Shown here: one piece after another, positions 1 to 8,923 of the stretch
Position numbering within the stretch: position 1 is the first letter of the stretch
Layout: each line of letters begins with the position of its first letter
Assembly: GCA_050251195.1 (NCBI GenBank)
Contig: JBFWNG010000002.1
Span: 248,001 to 312,000, forward strand
DNA from: JBFWNG01 sp050251195
GTDB lineage: Bacteria; Bdellovibrionota_B; Oligoflexia; Oligoflexales; Oligoflexaceae
Length of the DNA stretch: 64,000 nt
Direction of reading: 5' to 3'
The notes under the pieces: model-generated
Databases searched by the model: none
What the model saw: the letters and a program-made list of their open reading frames with translations, nothing else
Told to the model about the DNA's origin: nothing
Program-made: the position numbers and the translations under genes

Positions 1-948
1 CAACGATGTGGAAAGTCCGTTAGGATATACCTCGGCCGTGTCATAGCCTTGCGGCTCGAGAAAAATTTGGTGTTGGAGGCGATCCGGAAATTTCACGACC
101 TTGTCCTCGATCGAAGGACAATACCGGGGGCCGATGCCCGTGATTTCTCCGCTGTAAAGGGGAGATTCGCTCATATGATTTCGAATTACGTCGTGGGTTT
201 TCGAGTTCGTGTAGGTGATATGACACGGTATCAGGGGCTGCGTTATTTTCTCCGTGCCGAAACTAAACGGAATAATGTCTTCGTCAGAATGCTGCACTTC
301 GAGACCTTGGTAATCGATGGTTCGGGCGTCCAATCTCGGAACCGTTCCTGTCTTCAACCTTCCGACGCGGAATCCAAGCTTGTGAATGGATTTGGCCAGT
401 CCGATAGAGGGTGCGTCACCAGCGCGGCCCGCTTGAATCTTTTCTTGACCGATGTGGATGAGGCCGTTGAGAAAGGTTCCACTGGTAATAACAACAGTCT
501 TGGCGTCGAAGCTTCCGAAAACGCGAGTCTTTACTCCCGTGACGGCGAACCTTCCGGAACTTGTTTCCGATATGACAAGCTCTTGCACGCTGTCTTGTTT
601 GATAAATAGACCCGGACAGTTCTCGAGCGCGTGCTTCATATACCGGCGGTAAAGGTCCATATCGGCCTGGGCGCGAGAGGACCAAATGGCCGGTCCTTTG
701 GTTCGGTTGAGTATCCGATACTGGATTCCCGTAGCGTCGATCGCTTTGCCCATCTGACCGCCGAGGGCGTCGATTTCCTTAACAAGGTGGCCTTTAGCTG
801 TGCCCCCAACGGCGGGATTGCAACTCATCGCCCCAATCTTTTCGACGGCCTGAGTAATGAGCAATGTTTTTGCACCCATGCGAGCAGCTGCGAGCGAAGC
901 TTCGCATCCGGCGTGGCCGCCGCCGATGACTATAACATCATAGCTCAT
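1..948 (-). CDS. mnmG: tRNA uridine-5-carboxymethylaminomethyl(34) synthesis enzyme MnmG, 3' end missing
   Basis: This FAD protein works with MnmE to place the carboxymethylaminomethyl group on wobble uridine 34 of tRNAs in the cytoplasm. The reading frame stays open for 316 codons from ATG at 948 to the window edge, so about the first half of a roughly 620-residue protein is present. The N-terminus carries the dinucleotide-binding pattern VIVIGGGHAGCEAS, followed by MSCNPAVGGTAKGHL and the LNRTKGPA segment, all typical of GidA/MnmG. Upstream on the same strand is a good -10 box. Its divergent neighbour is leucine dehydrogenase. Identification is firm; the C-terminal part lies outside the window. 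Confidence 0.97.
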   Translation of the reverse strand, partial: MSYDVIVIGGGHAGCEASLAAARMGAKTLLITQAVEKIGAMSCNPAVGGTAKGHLVKEIDALGGQMGKAIDATGIQYRILNRTKGPAIWSSRAQADMDLYRRYMKHALENCPGLFIKQDSVQELVISETSSGRFAVTGVKTRVFGSFDAKTVVITSGTFLNGLIHIGQEKIQAGRAGDAPSIGLAKSIHKLGFRVGRLKTGTVPRLDARTIDYQGLEVQHSDEDIIPFSFGTEKITQPLIPCHITYTNSKTHDVIRNHMSESPLYSGEITGIGPRYCPSIEDKVVKFPDRLQHQIFLEPQGYDTAEVYPNGLSTSL

Positions 949-995
949 GAGGACTCCCCGAATTTTGGTGATTTTTTGAGCGTTCAGGCACCGGG

Positions 996-1026
996 ATTAT
1001 AGTTATTTTGCTCAAAATTTGTACAA
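996..1026 (-). promoter_or_regulatory. Candidate sigma-70 promoter of mnmG
   Basis: Read on the minus strand, a perfect TATAAT lies at 1001-996. A weak -35-like TTGTAC at 1026-1021 is separated from it by 19 bases. It sits about 50 bases upstream of the mnmG start in an AT-rich stretch. The -10 match is strong but the long spacer lowers confidence. Confidence 0.45.
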
Positions 1027-1154
1027 AATTTCGCAACCTAACCGTTTTTCTTGCTATTTTTTTTTGCATTGGGTATCTGTGAGTGACACTTACAGCTAAA
1101 ATAGAGCAACTGGGCAAACTACCATTGCGATTAGAACCACCGAAGGGGAAGGTT

Positions 1155-2252
1155 ATGAAAGTTTTTGACTCGTTAAGCACTATGGGACATGAACAAGTAG
1201 TTTTCTGTAACGACAAGGCCAGCGGCCTTAAGGCCATCATTGCCATTCATGACACAACCTTAGGTCCAGCGCTCGGTGGCTGCCGAATGTGGGATTACAA
1301 CTCGGAAGAGGAAGCCTTGCGCGACGTTTTGCGGCTGTCTCGCGGCATGACCTATAAAGCTGCGATTACGGGCCTCAATCTTGGGGGAGGCAAGGCCGTT
1401 ATTATCGGCGATCCCAAGAAGCTAAAATCTGAAGTCTTGTTCAAAACATTTGGTCGGTTTATCGACAGCTTAGGCGGTCGGTACATCACAGCGGAAGACG
1501 TGAATATACGGGTTAGGGACATGGAGATTGTGGCAACCGAGACGCCGTATGTTACCGGCATCAGTTCTCATCAGGGTTCGGGAGATCCTTCCCCGGTAAC
1601 AGCCATGGGTGTTTATTACGGCATCAAGGCTTCTGTGAAACACAAGCTTGGCAAAGACAACCTGCGCGGGCTGAAAGTAGCCATTCAAGGCTGCGGGGCT
1701 GTAGGATCTAACCTGGCGCAGTTGCTGCACAACGACGGCGTCAAACTATATGTCTCGGATTTGGCGGAGGAAAAAGCTAAGCAGGTGGCTGACCGCCTCG
1801 GGGCCGAGCTTGTTGACCTTAATAAAATACACGCGCTATCGGTCGATGTATTTGCGCCGTGCGCATTGGGCGGAGTTATCAACGATGAAACCATAGCTGA
1901 CCTTAAGGCCACCATCATTGCCGGCGCCGCCAATAATCAGCTTTTGGACGAAGAACTGCATGGCAAGAAACTCAAAGAACGCGGAATTCTTTACGCTCCC
2001 GACTACGTCATTAACGCCGGCGGGCTCATCAATGTTTACGAAGAGCTAAGGGGCTACGATCCTGCCGCGGCCAAAGAACGTTGTAGCGGTATTTTCGATA
2101 CACTTCTGCGCATCTATCAGGAAGCTGATAGTCAAAATCTTCCCACAGTCATGGCGTCGAATCGAGTCGCTGAGGAAAGAATCAATAGCGCTAAGAGGAT
2201 GAACAACCTGCGAAATACGTTCGACAATCAGCTCTGGATTGCCTCGAAGTAA
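1155..2252 (+). CDS. ldh: Leucine dehydrogenase (Glu/Leu/Phe/Val dehydrogenase family)
   Basis: It catalyses reversible NAD-dependent oxidative deamination of leucine and other branched-chain amino acids to 2-oxo acids in the cytoplasm. The ATG at 1155 follows AAGGGGAAGG and gives 365 residues, the normal family length; a longer open frame from 1083 adds 24 residues that match nothing in the family. The substrate domain has IHDTTLGPALGG and GLNLGGGKAVIIGDP with the catalytic lysine at residue 80. The NAD domain has IQGCGAVGSNLA near residue 180, and APDYVINAGG is conserved near the end. It stands alone, divergent from mnmG and convergent with the next gene. Its role is probably branched-chain amino acid catabolism; substrate preference cannot be read from sequence alone. 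Confidence 0.93.
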   Translation: MKVFDSLSTMGHEQVVFCNDKASGLKAIIAIHDTTLGPALGGCRMWDYNSEEEALRDVLRLSRGMTYKAAITGLNLGGGKAVIIGDPKKLKSEVLFKTFGRFIDSLGGRYITAEDVNIRVRDMEIVATETPYVTGISSHQGSGDPSPVTAMGVYYGIKASVKHKLGKDNLRGLKVAIQGCGAVGSNLAQLLHNDGVKLYVSDLAEEKAKQVADRLGAELVDLNKIHALSVDVFAPCALGGVINDETIADLKATIIAGAANNQLLDEELHGKKLKERGILYAPDYVINAGGLINVYEELRGYDPAAAKERCSGIFDTLLRIYQEADSQNLPTVMASNRVAEERINSAKRMNNLRNTFDNQLWIASK

Positions 2253-2289
2253 CTTGGGGACTTTGCCGCGGCGAACGCTTGCATGACTT

Positions 2290-2754
2290 TTAAGCGAAGA
2301 GCATGCGGCTGAGTACAAGCGCGACAACAAGACCGTACACCACGTGGCCAAGTACATGAACGAGGGCCACGGCAAATCCAACGCGCCGGAATTGCTCGAG
2401 CGGATGGTGTTCCGCAACGGCTACAACGAGCGAAAAACTGACGACAAAGCCATGGACGAACCCCGTCATTAACCCTATGAGAGGCATAACGTTCATATCT
2501 GTCGTTTCCGCCGCGCCCAAGATTCCCAACCGCTGCCAGGCATAATAATAGATAAACGCGAAGAGAATACCGTTTGTAAAATGGACGGCCAAACCTGGAA
2601 CGAACGAGTTTTCGTATTTCTTGGTGAAGATACTGCCTATGGCTCGCACCATGTCGCCGTTGGCGAACTTCGACCAGTGGCAGACGTACATAAAGATTGT
2701 CATTGCCAATGTTCCCGCAACCCCGGCTAAGAGGACAATTAAGAATGTGTTCAT
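2290..2754 (-). CDS. Small integral membrane protein of unknown function
   Basis: The start is ATG at 2754, chosen because GGAG lies six bases upstream; an in-frame codon at 2790 lacks this. The 154-residue product has about four hydrophobic segments, beginning LIVLLAGVAGTLAMTIFMYV. The helices contain scattered histidines (VHFTNG, GFVHGF, LVHVLGHVV) that could bind metal or haem, which is speculation. The G-x-x-G-T-x-x-M-T pattern in the first helix resembles small uncharacterised membrane proteins, but I cannot name a family. It follows the DMT-type gene on the same strand with a 46-base gap, so they may share a transcript. Confidence 0.72.
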   Translation of the reverse strand: MNTFLIVLLAGVAGTLAMTIFMYVCHWSKFANGDMVRAIGSIFTKKYENSFVPGLAVHFTNGILFAFIYYYAWQRLGILGAAETTDMNVMPLIGLMTGFVHGFVVSFSLVVAVAEHHPLEQFRRVGFAVALVHVLGHVVYGLVVALVLSRMLFA

Positions 2755-2800
2755 AAGACACTCCGCATTATGCTGAGTGTTGAGAAGCAATAACTGTACC

Positions 2801-3250
2801 TTATCTCTGGATGAGCGTTAGGCCGGCGCCAATCACGGCAAGAGCACAACCGACAATTCTCCAGCTCGAAATGGTTGTGTTTTCGGCGAACCTGTCCCAG
2901 GCAAGGCTTGAGATCAGTTGAGCTGCGATGACGATAATAAAAGCCCGGGTTGCTCCGATGTGCGCCATGGAAACGGGCAAGCCGGCAACTATACCAAAGC
3001 CCAGGAGACCGGGAATCACGTACCACCAATGGAAGGGCTCATCTGACGATTTGAAATGAAAGAGGTCAGGAATAATTTTCGGTAGCCAGAAAATCGCAAT
3101 GCCAAGGACGGTTACGGTGACGAGAAGCACGACGGTGTTGAGAGCGACGGCGCTTGTCAAACCCCAGAGGTTCATCAGACGTTTGTTGATGCCGCTTTGG
3201 ATAACAGCGGCGACACCGATAGAAAGTGAAAGTAAGAAGTGCCAGACCAT
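2801..3250 (-). CDS. DMT-superfamily membrane protein, YdcZ/DUF606 type
   Basis: ATG at 3250 has GGAG six bases upstream and gives 149 residues; an upstream in-frame codon at 3289 would overlap the preceding gene and adds a polar tail. Five hydrophobic segments are visible. The first runs FLLSLSIGVAAVIQSGINKR, matching the Q-x-x-x-N-x-x-L motif of the DUF606 half-size drug/metabolite-transporter group. The last segment is WRIVGCALAVIGAGLTLIQR. Such proteins are inner-membrane and probably work as dimers; the substrate is unknown. It lies 19 bases after the COG3014 lipoprotein gene and is likely cotranscribed. Confidence 0.82.
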   Translation of the reverse strand: MVWHFLLSLSIGVAAVIQSGINKRLMNLWGLTSAVALNTVVLLVTVTVLGIAIFWLPKIIPDLFHFKSSDEPFHWWYVIPGLLGFGIVAGLPVSMAHIGATRAFIIVIAAQLISSLAWDRFAENTTISSWRIVGCALAVIGAGLTLIQR

Positions 3251-3269
3251 TGCGATCTCCGCGGTTGTT

Positions 3270-4568
3270 TTATCCGAAGTCGCGGACAAAAGTTATTTTG
3301 TCTTTTTCTACCTTGTAGGAGCGCACCTGCGACAGCTTCCCATTCGTGTATATTTTTAGACTATGGTTGCCGGGCTTGAGTCTTTCTCTCGTTACGTAAA
3401 AGGCCGAGGGCAATAAAGTCCAGCCCCTTGTATCTGCGGTCTCCGTGACGGCGCCGTAAATATTTCCCGCTAACCACCCGAGCACGCCAAAATTCTCGTT
3501 TGCCTGGCGGGTGATCTGGCCTTTGAGAAGTAATCTTGCGCCTTGTTTGGCCATCATTCGAAGCCTTTTGTCTTGAAGCGTACCGCTTGCGATTTCATCC
3601 ATGAACTGAACGAGTTCGCCGGAATGAAATTTCTCCCCGTCAGCGATTCCCGTCCTGCCGTAGTAGCTCTTGCTCTTGCTTCTAATCACGGGGAAAGAGA
3701 ATCTGACGACCTGATTGCTTATGGGAAGAACGAACTCTTCATTGGTCTTCACGGAAATTGTGTCTACCTCATGAATGACAACGAGCTCACCGAAGTCGGA
3801 GGACTGCGTTTTTTTTATACTGTCGTCGAATCGTTCGGCAAGTTTTTTCGCTTCGGCGGTTCGTCCTCTCTTCAACAGAAGGTCGTAAAGCGATTGCACG
3901 AGCTGATCCGGGACAGGCGTTGCAAAGTTTCGGGAGTACGAAGTTTCATAAAGAGCCAATGCGGCTTTATAATCAACAATGGCATTGTCGGTTTCGTTTT
4001 TTTGCTCGTAAATCATTGCGGCCAGATATCTTGCGAAGGCATCTTCAGCGTAGCGGTTCTTGTTTTCCTCGTAAAAAGAGTTTATTTCGTTGAGGAGTGT
4101 GTTAATGCGTCGCGCTTCCACCGTGGCATTGGAAAGCTGATTGTCGTCGAGAAAGGACAAGGCCAGCATAGTGTGGATAGCGACTTTCTCGTAGTCTTCT
4201 CCTGCATAGTCCGTCGTGGAGTCATTGTACAAGAAACTCGCGACGTCGCCTGCTAGCGAAGTGCGGTAAAGTTTTTCAGCGGTTTTATCCGCGTTCAAGA
4301 GCTCCTTGCGAGAAGCCTCTCTTTTACCCATTCGATCCAGCACCATGGATTTTTCGAGCAGATATAGGAGCCGGTTCCGGTCCTGCTCTTTAATGTCGGA
4401 TTCCTCGATCTTGCTGAGAGCGGAATCGTAAGATTCTGCCCTATAGGCGTAACGGATTTCTTTTGTCTCGTCTGTGTATGACGCGCAGGTGACTGTGAAC
4501 ATCCCGATCGTCGCAAGGAGGACGATCCTGTCGATCGTCCTAGGTCTTTTGCAGATTTCTGTGTTCAC
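3270..4568 (-). CDS. COG3014-type lipoprotein with TPR-like helices
   Basis: The 432-residue protein begins with a hydrophobic signal ending in TVTC at residue 28, which suggests lipid attachment and an envelope location. The next 250 residues are helical and TPR-like, with EDAFARYLAAMIYEQKNETDNAI. The C-terminal half is beta-rich and includes GVLGWLAGNIYGAVTETADTRGW. This arrangement matches a lipoprotein family I know as COG3014, found beside LpoB in several proteobacteria. Here it follows the lpoB-like gene by 22 bases on the same strand, which supports the assignment. A link to peptidoglycan synthase activation is inferred from this neighbourhood only. Confidence 0.83.
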   Translation of the reverse strand: MNTEICKRPRTIDRIVLLATIGMFTVTCASYTDETKEIRYAYRAESYDSALSKIEESDIKEQDRNRLLYLLEKSMVLDRMGKREASRKELLNADKTAEKLYRTSLAGDVASFLYNDSTTDYAGEDYEKVAIHTMLALSFLDDNQLSNATVEARRINTLLNEINSFYEENKNRYAEDAFARYLAAMIYEQKNETDNAIVDYKAALALYETSYSRNFATPVPDQLVQSLYDLLLKRGRTAEAKKLAERFDDSIKKTQSSDFGELVVIHEVDTISVKTNEEFVLPISNQVVRFSFPVIRSKSKSYYGRTGIADGEKFHSGELVQFMDEIASGTLQDKRLRMMAKQGARLLLKGQITRQANENFGVLGWLAGNIYGAVTETADTRGWTLLPSAFYVTRERLKPGNHSLKIYTNGKLSQVRSYKVEKDKITFVRDFG

Positions 4569-4590
4569 AAAATGTGCCTATTGCCACCTA

Positions 4591-5190
4591 TTATCGTTTA
4601 AAGCTTTTCTTAATCTTGTTTTGACCGTTCCACTCTATCTCGGCCGTTTCGATATTGGTGAGCGTCATATCGACTTGGTACGTTACCGTCTTGTAATCTC
4701 CCTTGGTGTCAACAATGTTAGATAAACCTCCTCCAAGCAAATAAGCGGCTCCAATCTGAGCACCTTTCTTTTTGGCGGTTTCTTTGGCGACGGCGCCGGA
4801 ATGCTGATATTTGAGTTCGTCGAGAATCTTCTGGCGTTTTGCCGCGTCCACGAAGCGAACTTTTCGCGAATTTATGAGTTGGCTGCGTATCGCTTCTGTA
4901 AGAGCCTTGGTGTCGATGTGTTCGTCGGTCCGATTCTCCACCTCGTCAACAATAACAATTGGCTTTTCGCCTTTGTGGACTTTTACGTATTCGTCGATCC
5001 ATGCAGCTGTCGTGACAGAGTCGATCATATACTGTGCCGTCTTATTGGCGTCGGAGTTGTTCCATTTGTCCCCAAGAATTTGTTCTTCGGTGGGGTCGCT
5101 GTAAACTCCGCCTCCCGTTGCACAAGAACCGAGGTACAAGCCAAAGGCGCCAAGCGCCAATATCCTTTTCACGCGCACCAACTTAATCAC
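4591..5190 (-). CDS. lpoB: LpoB-like penicillin-binding protein activator lipoprotein
   Basis: E. coli LpoB is an outer-membrane lipoprotein that reaches through peptidoglycan to activate PBP1b. The GTG at 5190 follows AGGGAGGA by four bases and gives 199 residues, beginning with a signal peptide and the lipobox LGSC at residue 23; upstream in-frame codons have no ribosome site. The body has the family hallmarks KPIVIVDEVENRTDEHID, LINSRKVRFVDAAKR and AYLLGGGLSNI. The gene is first in a minus-strand run with the COG3014 lipoprotein. Which synthase it activates cannot be told: no class A penicillin-binding protein is present here. Confidence 0.87.
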   Translation of the reverse strand: MIKLVRVKRILALGAFGLYLGSCATGGGVYSDPTEEQILGDKWNNSDANKTAQYMIDSVTTAAWIDEYVKVHKGEKPIVIVDEVENRTDEHIDTKALTEAIRSQLINSRKVRFVDAAKRQKILDELKYQHSGAVAKETAKKKGAQIGAAYLLGGGLSNIVDTKGDYKTVTYQVDMTLTNIETAEIEWNGQNKIKKSFKR

Positions 5191-5293
5191 AAAATCCTCC
5201 CTGTCGAATAAGCATAAGAGAAACCAATAGCTTTTTGCGGATAAATATATCTTAAAAAAGCTAATATGATAAACTAATAATAAGCCCGCTTCG

Positions 5294-5327
5294 TAGTCTA
5301 ATGGATGGTATGCTACCATGAGGACTA
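5294..5327 (+). other. Stem-loop in the leader of the 5355 gene
   Basis: ATGGTA (5305-5310) pairs with TACCAT (5314-5319) around a TGC loop. TAGTC (5294-5298) pairs with GACTA (5323-5327) outside it, leaving an asymmetric internal loop. The ribosome-binding sequence of the next gene lies about 17 bases downstream. Whether it regulates that gene is unknown. Confidence 0.35.
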
Positions 5328-5354
5328 TTGAATGGCGAGAGTTTGGAGACGGAT

Positions 5355-5723
5355 ATGAAGATATTTTTCTTTCTCACATTTGCGATTTGTTCTTTTGATG
5401 TTGCCTTCGCGCGTTCCGTTTACTTGAACGGACAGGATATTTCGAGCGTGCGTTCCACGACGTTGAAAAATGTGAATATTCTCATAGACGACAAAGGCTC
5501 TGTTTATATCGAGGCTCCGCACTATAAGGTGGACGAACAAAATACGTATTTGCCTCTAAGCCGAAGCAATACGCCAGAGGGCAAACCGCAGCATCAATTG
5601 CCTTCGCATCCGGATCTGAAGTCGGGCGAATTTGAAAAAGTGCCGCCAGCGGCAGGCGAGAAAGCTGAGGACCCGCCAGCGGCGCCACTTACAAAACAAG
5701 AGGATAAAGAACCGCAAAAATAG
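5355..5723 (+). CDS. Exported protein with VYLNG-type domain and Pro/Glu-rich tail
   Basis: ATG at 5355 follows GGAGACGG and begins a signal peptide (MKIFFFLTFAICSFDVAFA) in a 122-residue product. The mature start SVYLNGQDISSVRSTTLKN and the following VNILIDDKGSVYIEAPHYKV resemble short exported proteins I have seen in myxobacteria and Bdellovibrio relatives, with no known function. The last third is low-complexity, rich in Pro, Glu and Lys, and probably disordered. The stop codon lies four bases before the YggS start, so the two genes are likely cotranscribed. Confidence 0.75.
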   Translation: MKIFFFLTFAICSFDVAFARSVYLNGQDISSVRSTTLKNVNILIDDKGSVYIEAPHYKVDEQNTYLPLSRSNTPEGKPQHQLPSHPDLKSGEFEKVPPAAGEKAEDPPAAPLTKQEDKEPQK

Positions 5724-5727
5724 CATT

Positions 5728-6438
5728 ATGGCACTTACCTCCGACCTGCAACAAAGATGGCAGGACGTTCATTCTAAAATTCAGAAGGCTTGCGACGTCG
5801 CGCAGAGAGCAAGAAAGGACATTACCTTGCTCGCTGTGAGCAAAGGTCAGAGCGTGGAGAAGATAAAATCTCTCTACGAATTCGGCCAGAGGGATTTTGG
5901 CGAAAATTATTTCAACGAACTTTGTACAAAGATAGAGGCTCTTGCATCATATCCGGATATCCGGTGGCACTACATTGGCAAGATCCAATCGAACAAGATT
6001 AAGAAACTGGTTAACCACTGCGCGGTTATCCATACTTTGTGCAGCCTTCGTCACGCCGAGGCTTTGTCTCAAACCGCGCTGTCGCTCAAGAAATCAATTC
6101 CGGTGTTTGTCGAGGTGAATACGGTAAACGAGACGAACAAGGGCGGTATTGCATTTGGGGAGGTGGACTCCTTTGTGGCAGAGATTTCCGGTTTGCCGGG
6201 ATTGCATCTGGAGGGACTGATGGCCATTCCCCCCGCAAGTTATGCTGACGAAGAATACAGGGGCAAGCCTCTGCCCGACCTTTATGTCCGACTTAGGCAA
6301 GCCTCACAATCCGTCGGATCTGGGCTGCTTTCCCTTGGAATGTCAGGGGATCTTGAGCTTGCCGTCCGAGCAGGGTCCAACTTTTTGAGAATCGGGCAGG
6401 CACTGTTCGGTCCGCGGCAGAAGGGGAATGTTCTTTAA
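5728..6438 (+). CDS. yggS: YggS/PROSC-family pyridoxal phosphate homeostasis protein
   Basis: This cytoplasmic protein binds pyridoxal 5'-phosphate and maintains B6-vitamer balance. The 236-residue reading from ATG at 5728 has the standard family length; a longer frame from 5632 runs back through the upstream gene and is rejected. The cofactor lysine lies in ITLLAVSKGQS, followed by FGENYFNE, RWHYIGKIQSNKIK and the phosphate-binding LSLGMSGDLELAVRAGSNFLR region near the end, where the usual M-S-x-D pattern reads MSGDLE. It begins four bases after the exported-protein gene. Assignment is confident. Confidence 0.95.
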   Translation: MALTSDLQQRWQDVHSKIQKACDVAQRARKDITLLAVSKGQSVEKIKSLYEFGQRDFGENYFNELCTKIEALASYPDIRWHYIGKIQSNKIKKLVNHCAVIHTLCSLRHAEALSQTALSLKKSIPVFVEVNTVNETNKGGIAFGEVDSFVAEISGLPGLHLEGLMAIPPASYADEEYRGKPLPDLYVRLRQASQSVGSGLLSLGMSGDLELAVRAGSNFLRIGQALFGPRQKGNVL

Positions 6439-6491
6439 TTTACAGACTAAATTTGGTACTTTTTCCAAAGAAATAGACTTGGAGAAAGAAA

Positions 6492-8570
6492 TTGAGCATC
6501 GCCAATCCGCTTATAGACAACTACGACATCCCGCGCTTTGAGAGAATCCAACCGCAGCATTTTAAGGACGCTGTTTTACAGGCCATCAAAGAGACCTACG
6601 AAACGGTCGAGCAACTCGAAAAAAATGCACAGCCCGTTTGGGACGACATTTATATACCGTTGGAGAATATCGCGCGTAAATTCGACTGCTCGTGGGGAGT
6701 AGCCGGGCACTTGTTGGCAGTTCAGAACTCGGAAGACTTGCGCAAGGTTTATGATGAGCTGCAAGGCAAGGTTGTCGAGGTCGGACTTAGGATGGCGCAA
6801 AGCGAACCCATTTATCGCAAACTCACACAGATTAAAGAAGCGAAGGAATGGCAAAAACTTTCCTTAGCGCAAAAGCGAATTATTGAGCGTTATATTTTAG
6901 ACGCGAAACTCTCCGGTATCGAGCTGAAGGGAAAGGAAAAGGAAGAGTTCAACGAAATAAGCAAGAAGAGCGCAAAACTCAGCACAGATTTTGCGAACAA
7001 CGTGCTCGATGCGACCAAAGAGTTCTCTTTGGATATTACCGATCGGTCCCAAATGGAGGGTATGCCTCCCGACTACTTGGAGATGGCGGCACGCACATAC
7101 AACCGTTTGACGAAGACGGAGAAGGCAACGCCGGAAAAAGGGCCTTGGCGCATTACGCTCGACATACCCAGTTACATGCCGTTTCAACAGCACAATAAGA
7201 ATCGCGAACTCAGAAAACAACTGTACCTCGGGTCGATACAAAAGGCTTCCGCGGGCAAGCACAATAACGAAGCTATCATCTACGAACTCTTGAATCTCAG
7301 GCGTCGAGAAGCTCAACTCCTTGGTTACAATACTTTTGCCGAGCTGAGTATAGCAGCGAAAATGGCTCCAGGCGTCGAGCAAGTCGAAGATCTGCTGAAG
7401 CGCCTGTGTGCCGCCTCCCGGCCTCACGCAATTAAAGAATACGAACATCTCAAGAAGTTCGCGAAAGCGAACGGGGTCGAAGATTTTCAGCATTGGGACG
7501 TCGCCTATTTCTCAGAACGTCTTAAGGAACAAAATTTTGGTCTTAAAGATGAAGTGCTTAAACAATATTTTCCCTTGGAAACCGTTCTGAAGGGACTTTT
7601 CGATTTGGTGGAAAAGTTGTTTGAAATCCGCGTCGCGCCGGGCAAAGGCGATATTTCGACGTGGCATACCGATGTTCGTTTCTTCAACCTTTTCAATCGA
7701 AGTGGCAAACAGGTTGCTTCGTTTTATCTCGACCCGTACAGCAGACCCGAGAACAAAAAGGGCGGGGCCTGGATGAACACATGCGTGAACCGCGGATGGG
7801 TGAAGGGCCAATTACTGGACCCCGTCGCCTACATTATTTGCAACGGAACGCCGCCTATTGGGGACAAGCCATCTCTTCTGACCTTCAGGGAAGTAGAGAC
7901 TCTCTTTCACGAATTCGGTCACGCCTTGCAGCACATGCTCACGCAAGTCGACTTCTATCATGCAGCGGGTATTCACGGCATAGAGTGGGACGCCGTGGAG
8001 TTGCCAAGTCAGTTCATGGAAAACTGGGTTTACTATAAGCCAACTCTTCTCCAGATTGCTCGGCATTACAAAACCAACGAACCGTTGCCGGACGATCTGA
8101 TTGAGAAACTTTTTGCGGCGAAGAATTTTCAGTCCGGCCTACAAATGGTAAGGCAGTTGTATCTGGGCATGACCGATCTCGAGCTGCACCACCGCTATGA
8201 TCCAAAGACAAAGGACAAGCAATCCGTCTTCGACATCGGTCGCGATATCGCCTCGAAGACGCTTGTGGTCCCCCCGCACGAAAAAGATCGCTTTCTCTGC
8301 TCTTTCTCTCATATTTTTTCGGGCGGTTATGCAGCCGGTTATTACAGTTACAAATGGGCAGAAGTTCTCAGTGCCGACGCATTTAGCGCCTTCGAGGAAA
8401 TCGGCTTAGAGAAGCAAGAGGAAGTGAAAAAAATGGGCACTCGCTTTAGAGACACGATCCTGTCGTTAGGCGGAAGCGTGCATCCGAGCGACGTGTTTCG
8501 AGACTTCAGGGGACGGGACCCGGTTATCGAACCGCTCCTGCAGCACAGCGGAATTTCCACTCATGCTTAG
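6492..8570 (+). CDS. prlC: M3-family zinc oligopeptidase (oligopeptidase A type)
   Basis: A cytoplasmic zinc metallopeptidase that degrades short peptides, including cleaved signal peptides in E. coli. TTG at 6492 is chosen because GGAGAAAG precedes it by a few bases and N-terminal residues match the family. The 692-residue length is typical. The zinc site is HEFGHALQH with the first histidine at residue 473, preceded by LLTFREVETLF. The C-terminus has FSHIFSGGYAAGYYSY, a substrate-binding loop of the family. The last eight bases overlap the following YggT-like gene, indicating translational coupling. Confidence 0.94.
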   Translation: MSIANPLIDNYDIPRFERIQPQHFKDAVLQAIKETYETVEQLEKNAQPVWDDIYIPLENIARKFDCSWGVAGHLLAVQNSEDLRKVYDELQGKVVEVGLRMAQSEPIYRKLTQIKEAKEWQKLSLAQKRIIERYILDAKLSGIELKGKEKEEFNEISKKSAKLSTDFANNVLDATKEFSLDITDRSQMEGMPPDYLEMAARTYNRLTKTEKATPEKGPWRITLDIPSYMPFQQHNKNRELRKQLYLGSIQKASAGKHNNEAIIYELLNLRRREAQLLGYNTFAELSIAAKMAPGVEQVEDLLKRLCAASRPHAIKEYEHLKKFAKANGVEDFQHWDVAYFSERLKEQNFGLKDEVLKQYFPLETVLKGLFDLVEKLFEIRVAPGKGDISTWHTDVRFFNLFNRSGKQVASFYLDPYSRPENKKGGAWMNTCVNRGWVKGQLLDPVAYIICNGTPPIGDKPSLLTFREVETLFHEFGHALQHMLTQVDFYHAAGIHGIEWDAVELPSQFMENWVYYKPTLLQIARHYKTNEPLPDDLIEKLFAAKNFQSGLQMVRQLYLGMTDLELHHRYDPKTKDKQSVFDIGRDIASKTLVVPPHEKDRFLCSFSHIFSGGYAAGYYSYKWAEVLSADAFSAFEEIGLEKQEEVKKMGTRFRDTILSLGGSVHPSDVFRDFRGRDPVIEPLLQHSGISTHA

Positions 8571-8853
8571 CGAATCAACAGCGCAAGGCCTTGCGGCCGT
8601 CGTAAGTTTCAACTTTAACATGTTTGAGCTCATTGCGATTATGAAGGTGGCTGCTGTGGTACTCGGCTGGAAGCAAACGGGAACTTTCTACAGGTTTGTT
8701 GCCGCGGTTTTGACGCCGTTTTTGAAACCGATTGAAGGGCTTTTGGCACTGGTTGGGAAAAAGTCGGAGACGGATATAGTCGCCGCTGTGATTCTGCTCA
8801 TGATTTTGATTCCGGTAGAACGCATCATTGTATTCAACCTCACGTCACAGTAG
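8563..8853 (+). CDS. YggT-like small membrane protein, diverged copy
   Basis: A 96-residue protein with two hydrophobic segments (about residues 20-40 and 70-92). Between them is FYRFVAAVLTPFLKPIEG, which has the Y-R then P-x-L-x-P-I spacing seen in YggT proteins. The next gene encodes a clearer YggT member, so this looks like an ancient tandem duplicate. The start overlaps the end of the peptidase gene by eight bases. YggT proteins are inner-membrane proteins of poorly known function, implicated in osmotic tolerance or division in some bacteria. Family membership is inferred from spacing, not strong identity. Confidence 0.72.
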   Translation: MLSESTAQGLAAVVSFNFNMFELIAIMKVAAVVLGWKQTGTFYRFVAAVLTPFLKPIEGLLALVGKKSETDIVAAVILLMILIPVERIIVFNLTSQ

Positions 8854-8923
8854 AGACGGATATGCCTTGCATTCAAAACTGGGTTTCTTTAACATGATAG
8901 CAAACTTATAGAGGAGCTTGGTC

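Noticed and set aside
1083..1154. Extra 24 N-terminal codons of leucine dehydrogenase
   Set aside because: They match no family sequence, and the ATG at 1155 has a good ribosome site.
3543..4256. Long plus-strand frame opposite the COG3014 gene
   Set aside because: It is a shadow of the real minus-strand gene with no ribosome site and no family match.
5284..5345. tRNA-like D-arm (TAGTCTAATGGATGGTA) before the exported-protein gene
   Set aside because: No TTCRA T-loop, no matching anticodon arm and no acceptor pairing; the segment folds as a simple hairpin instead.
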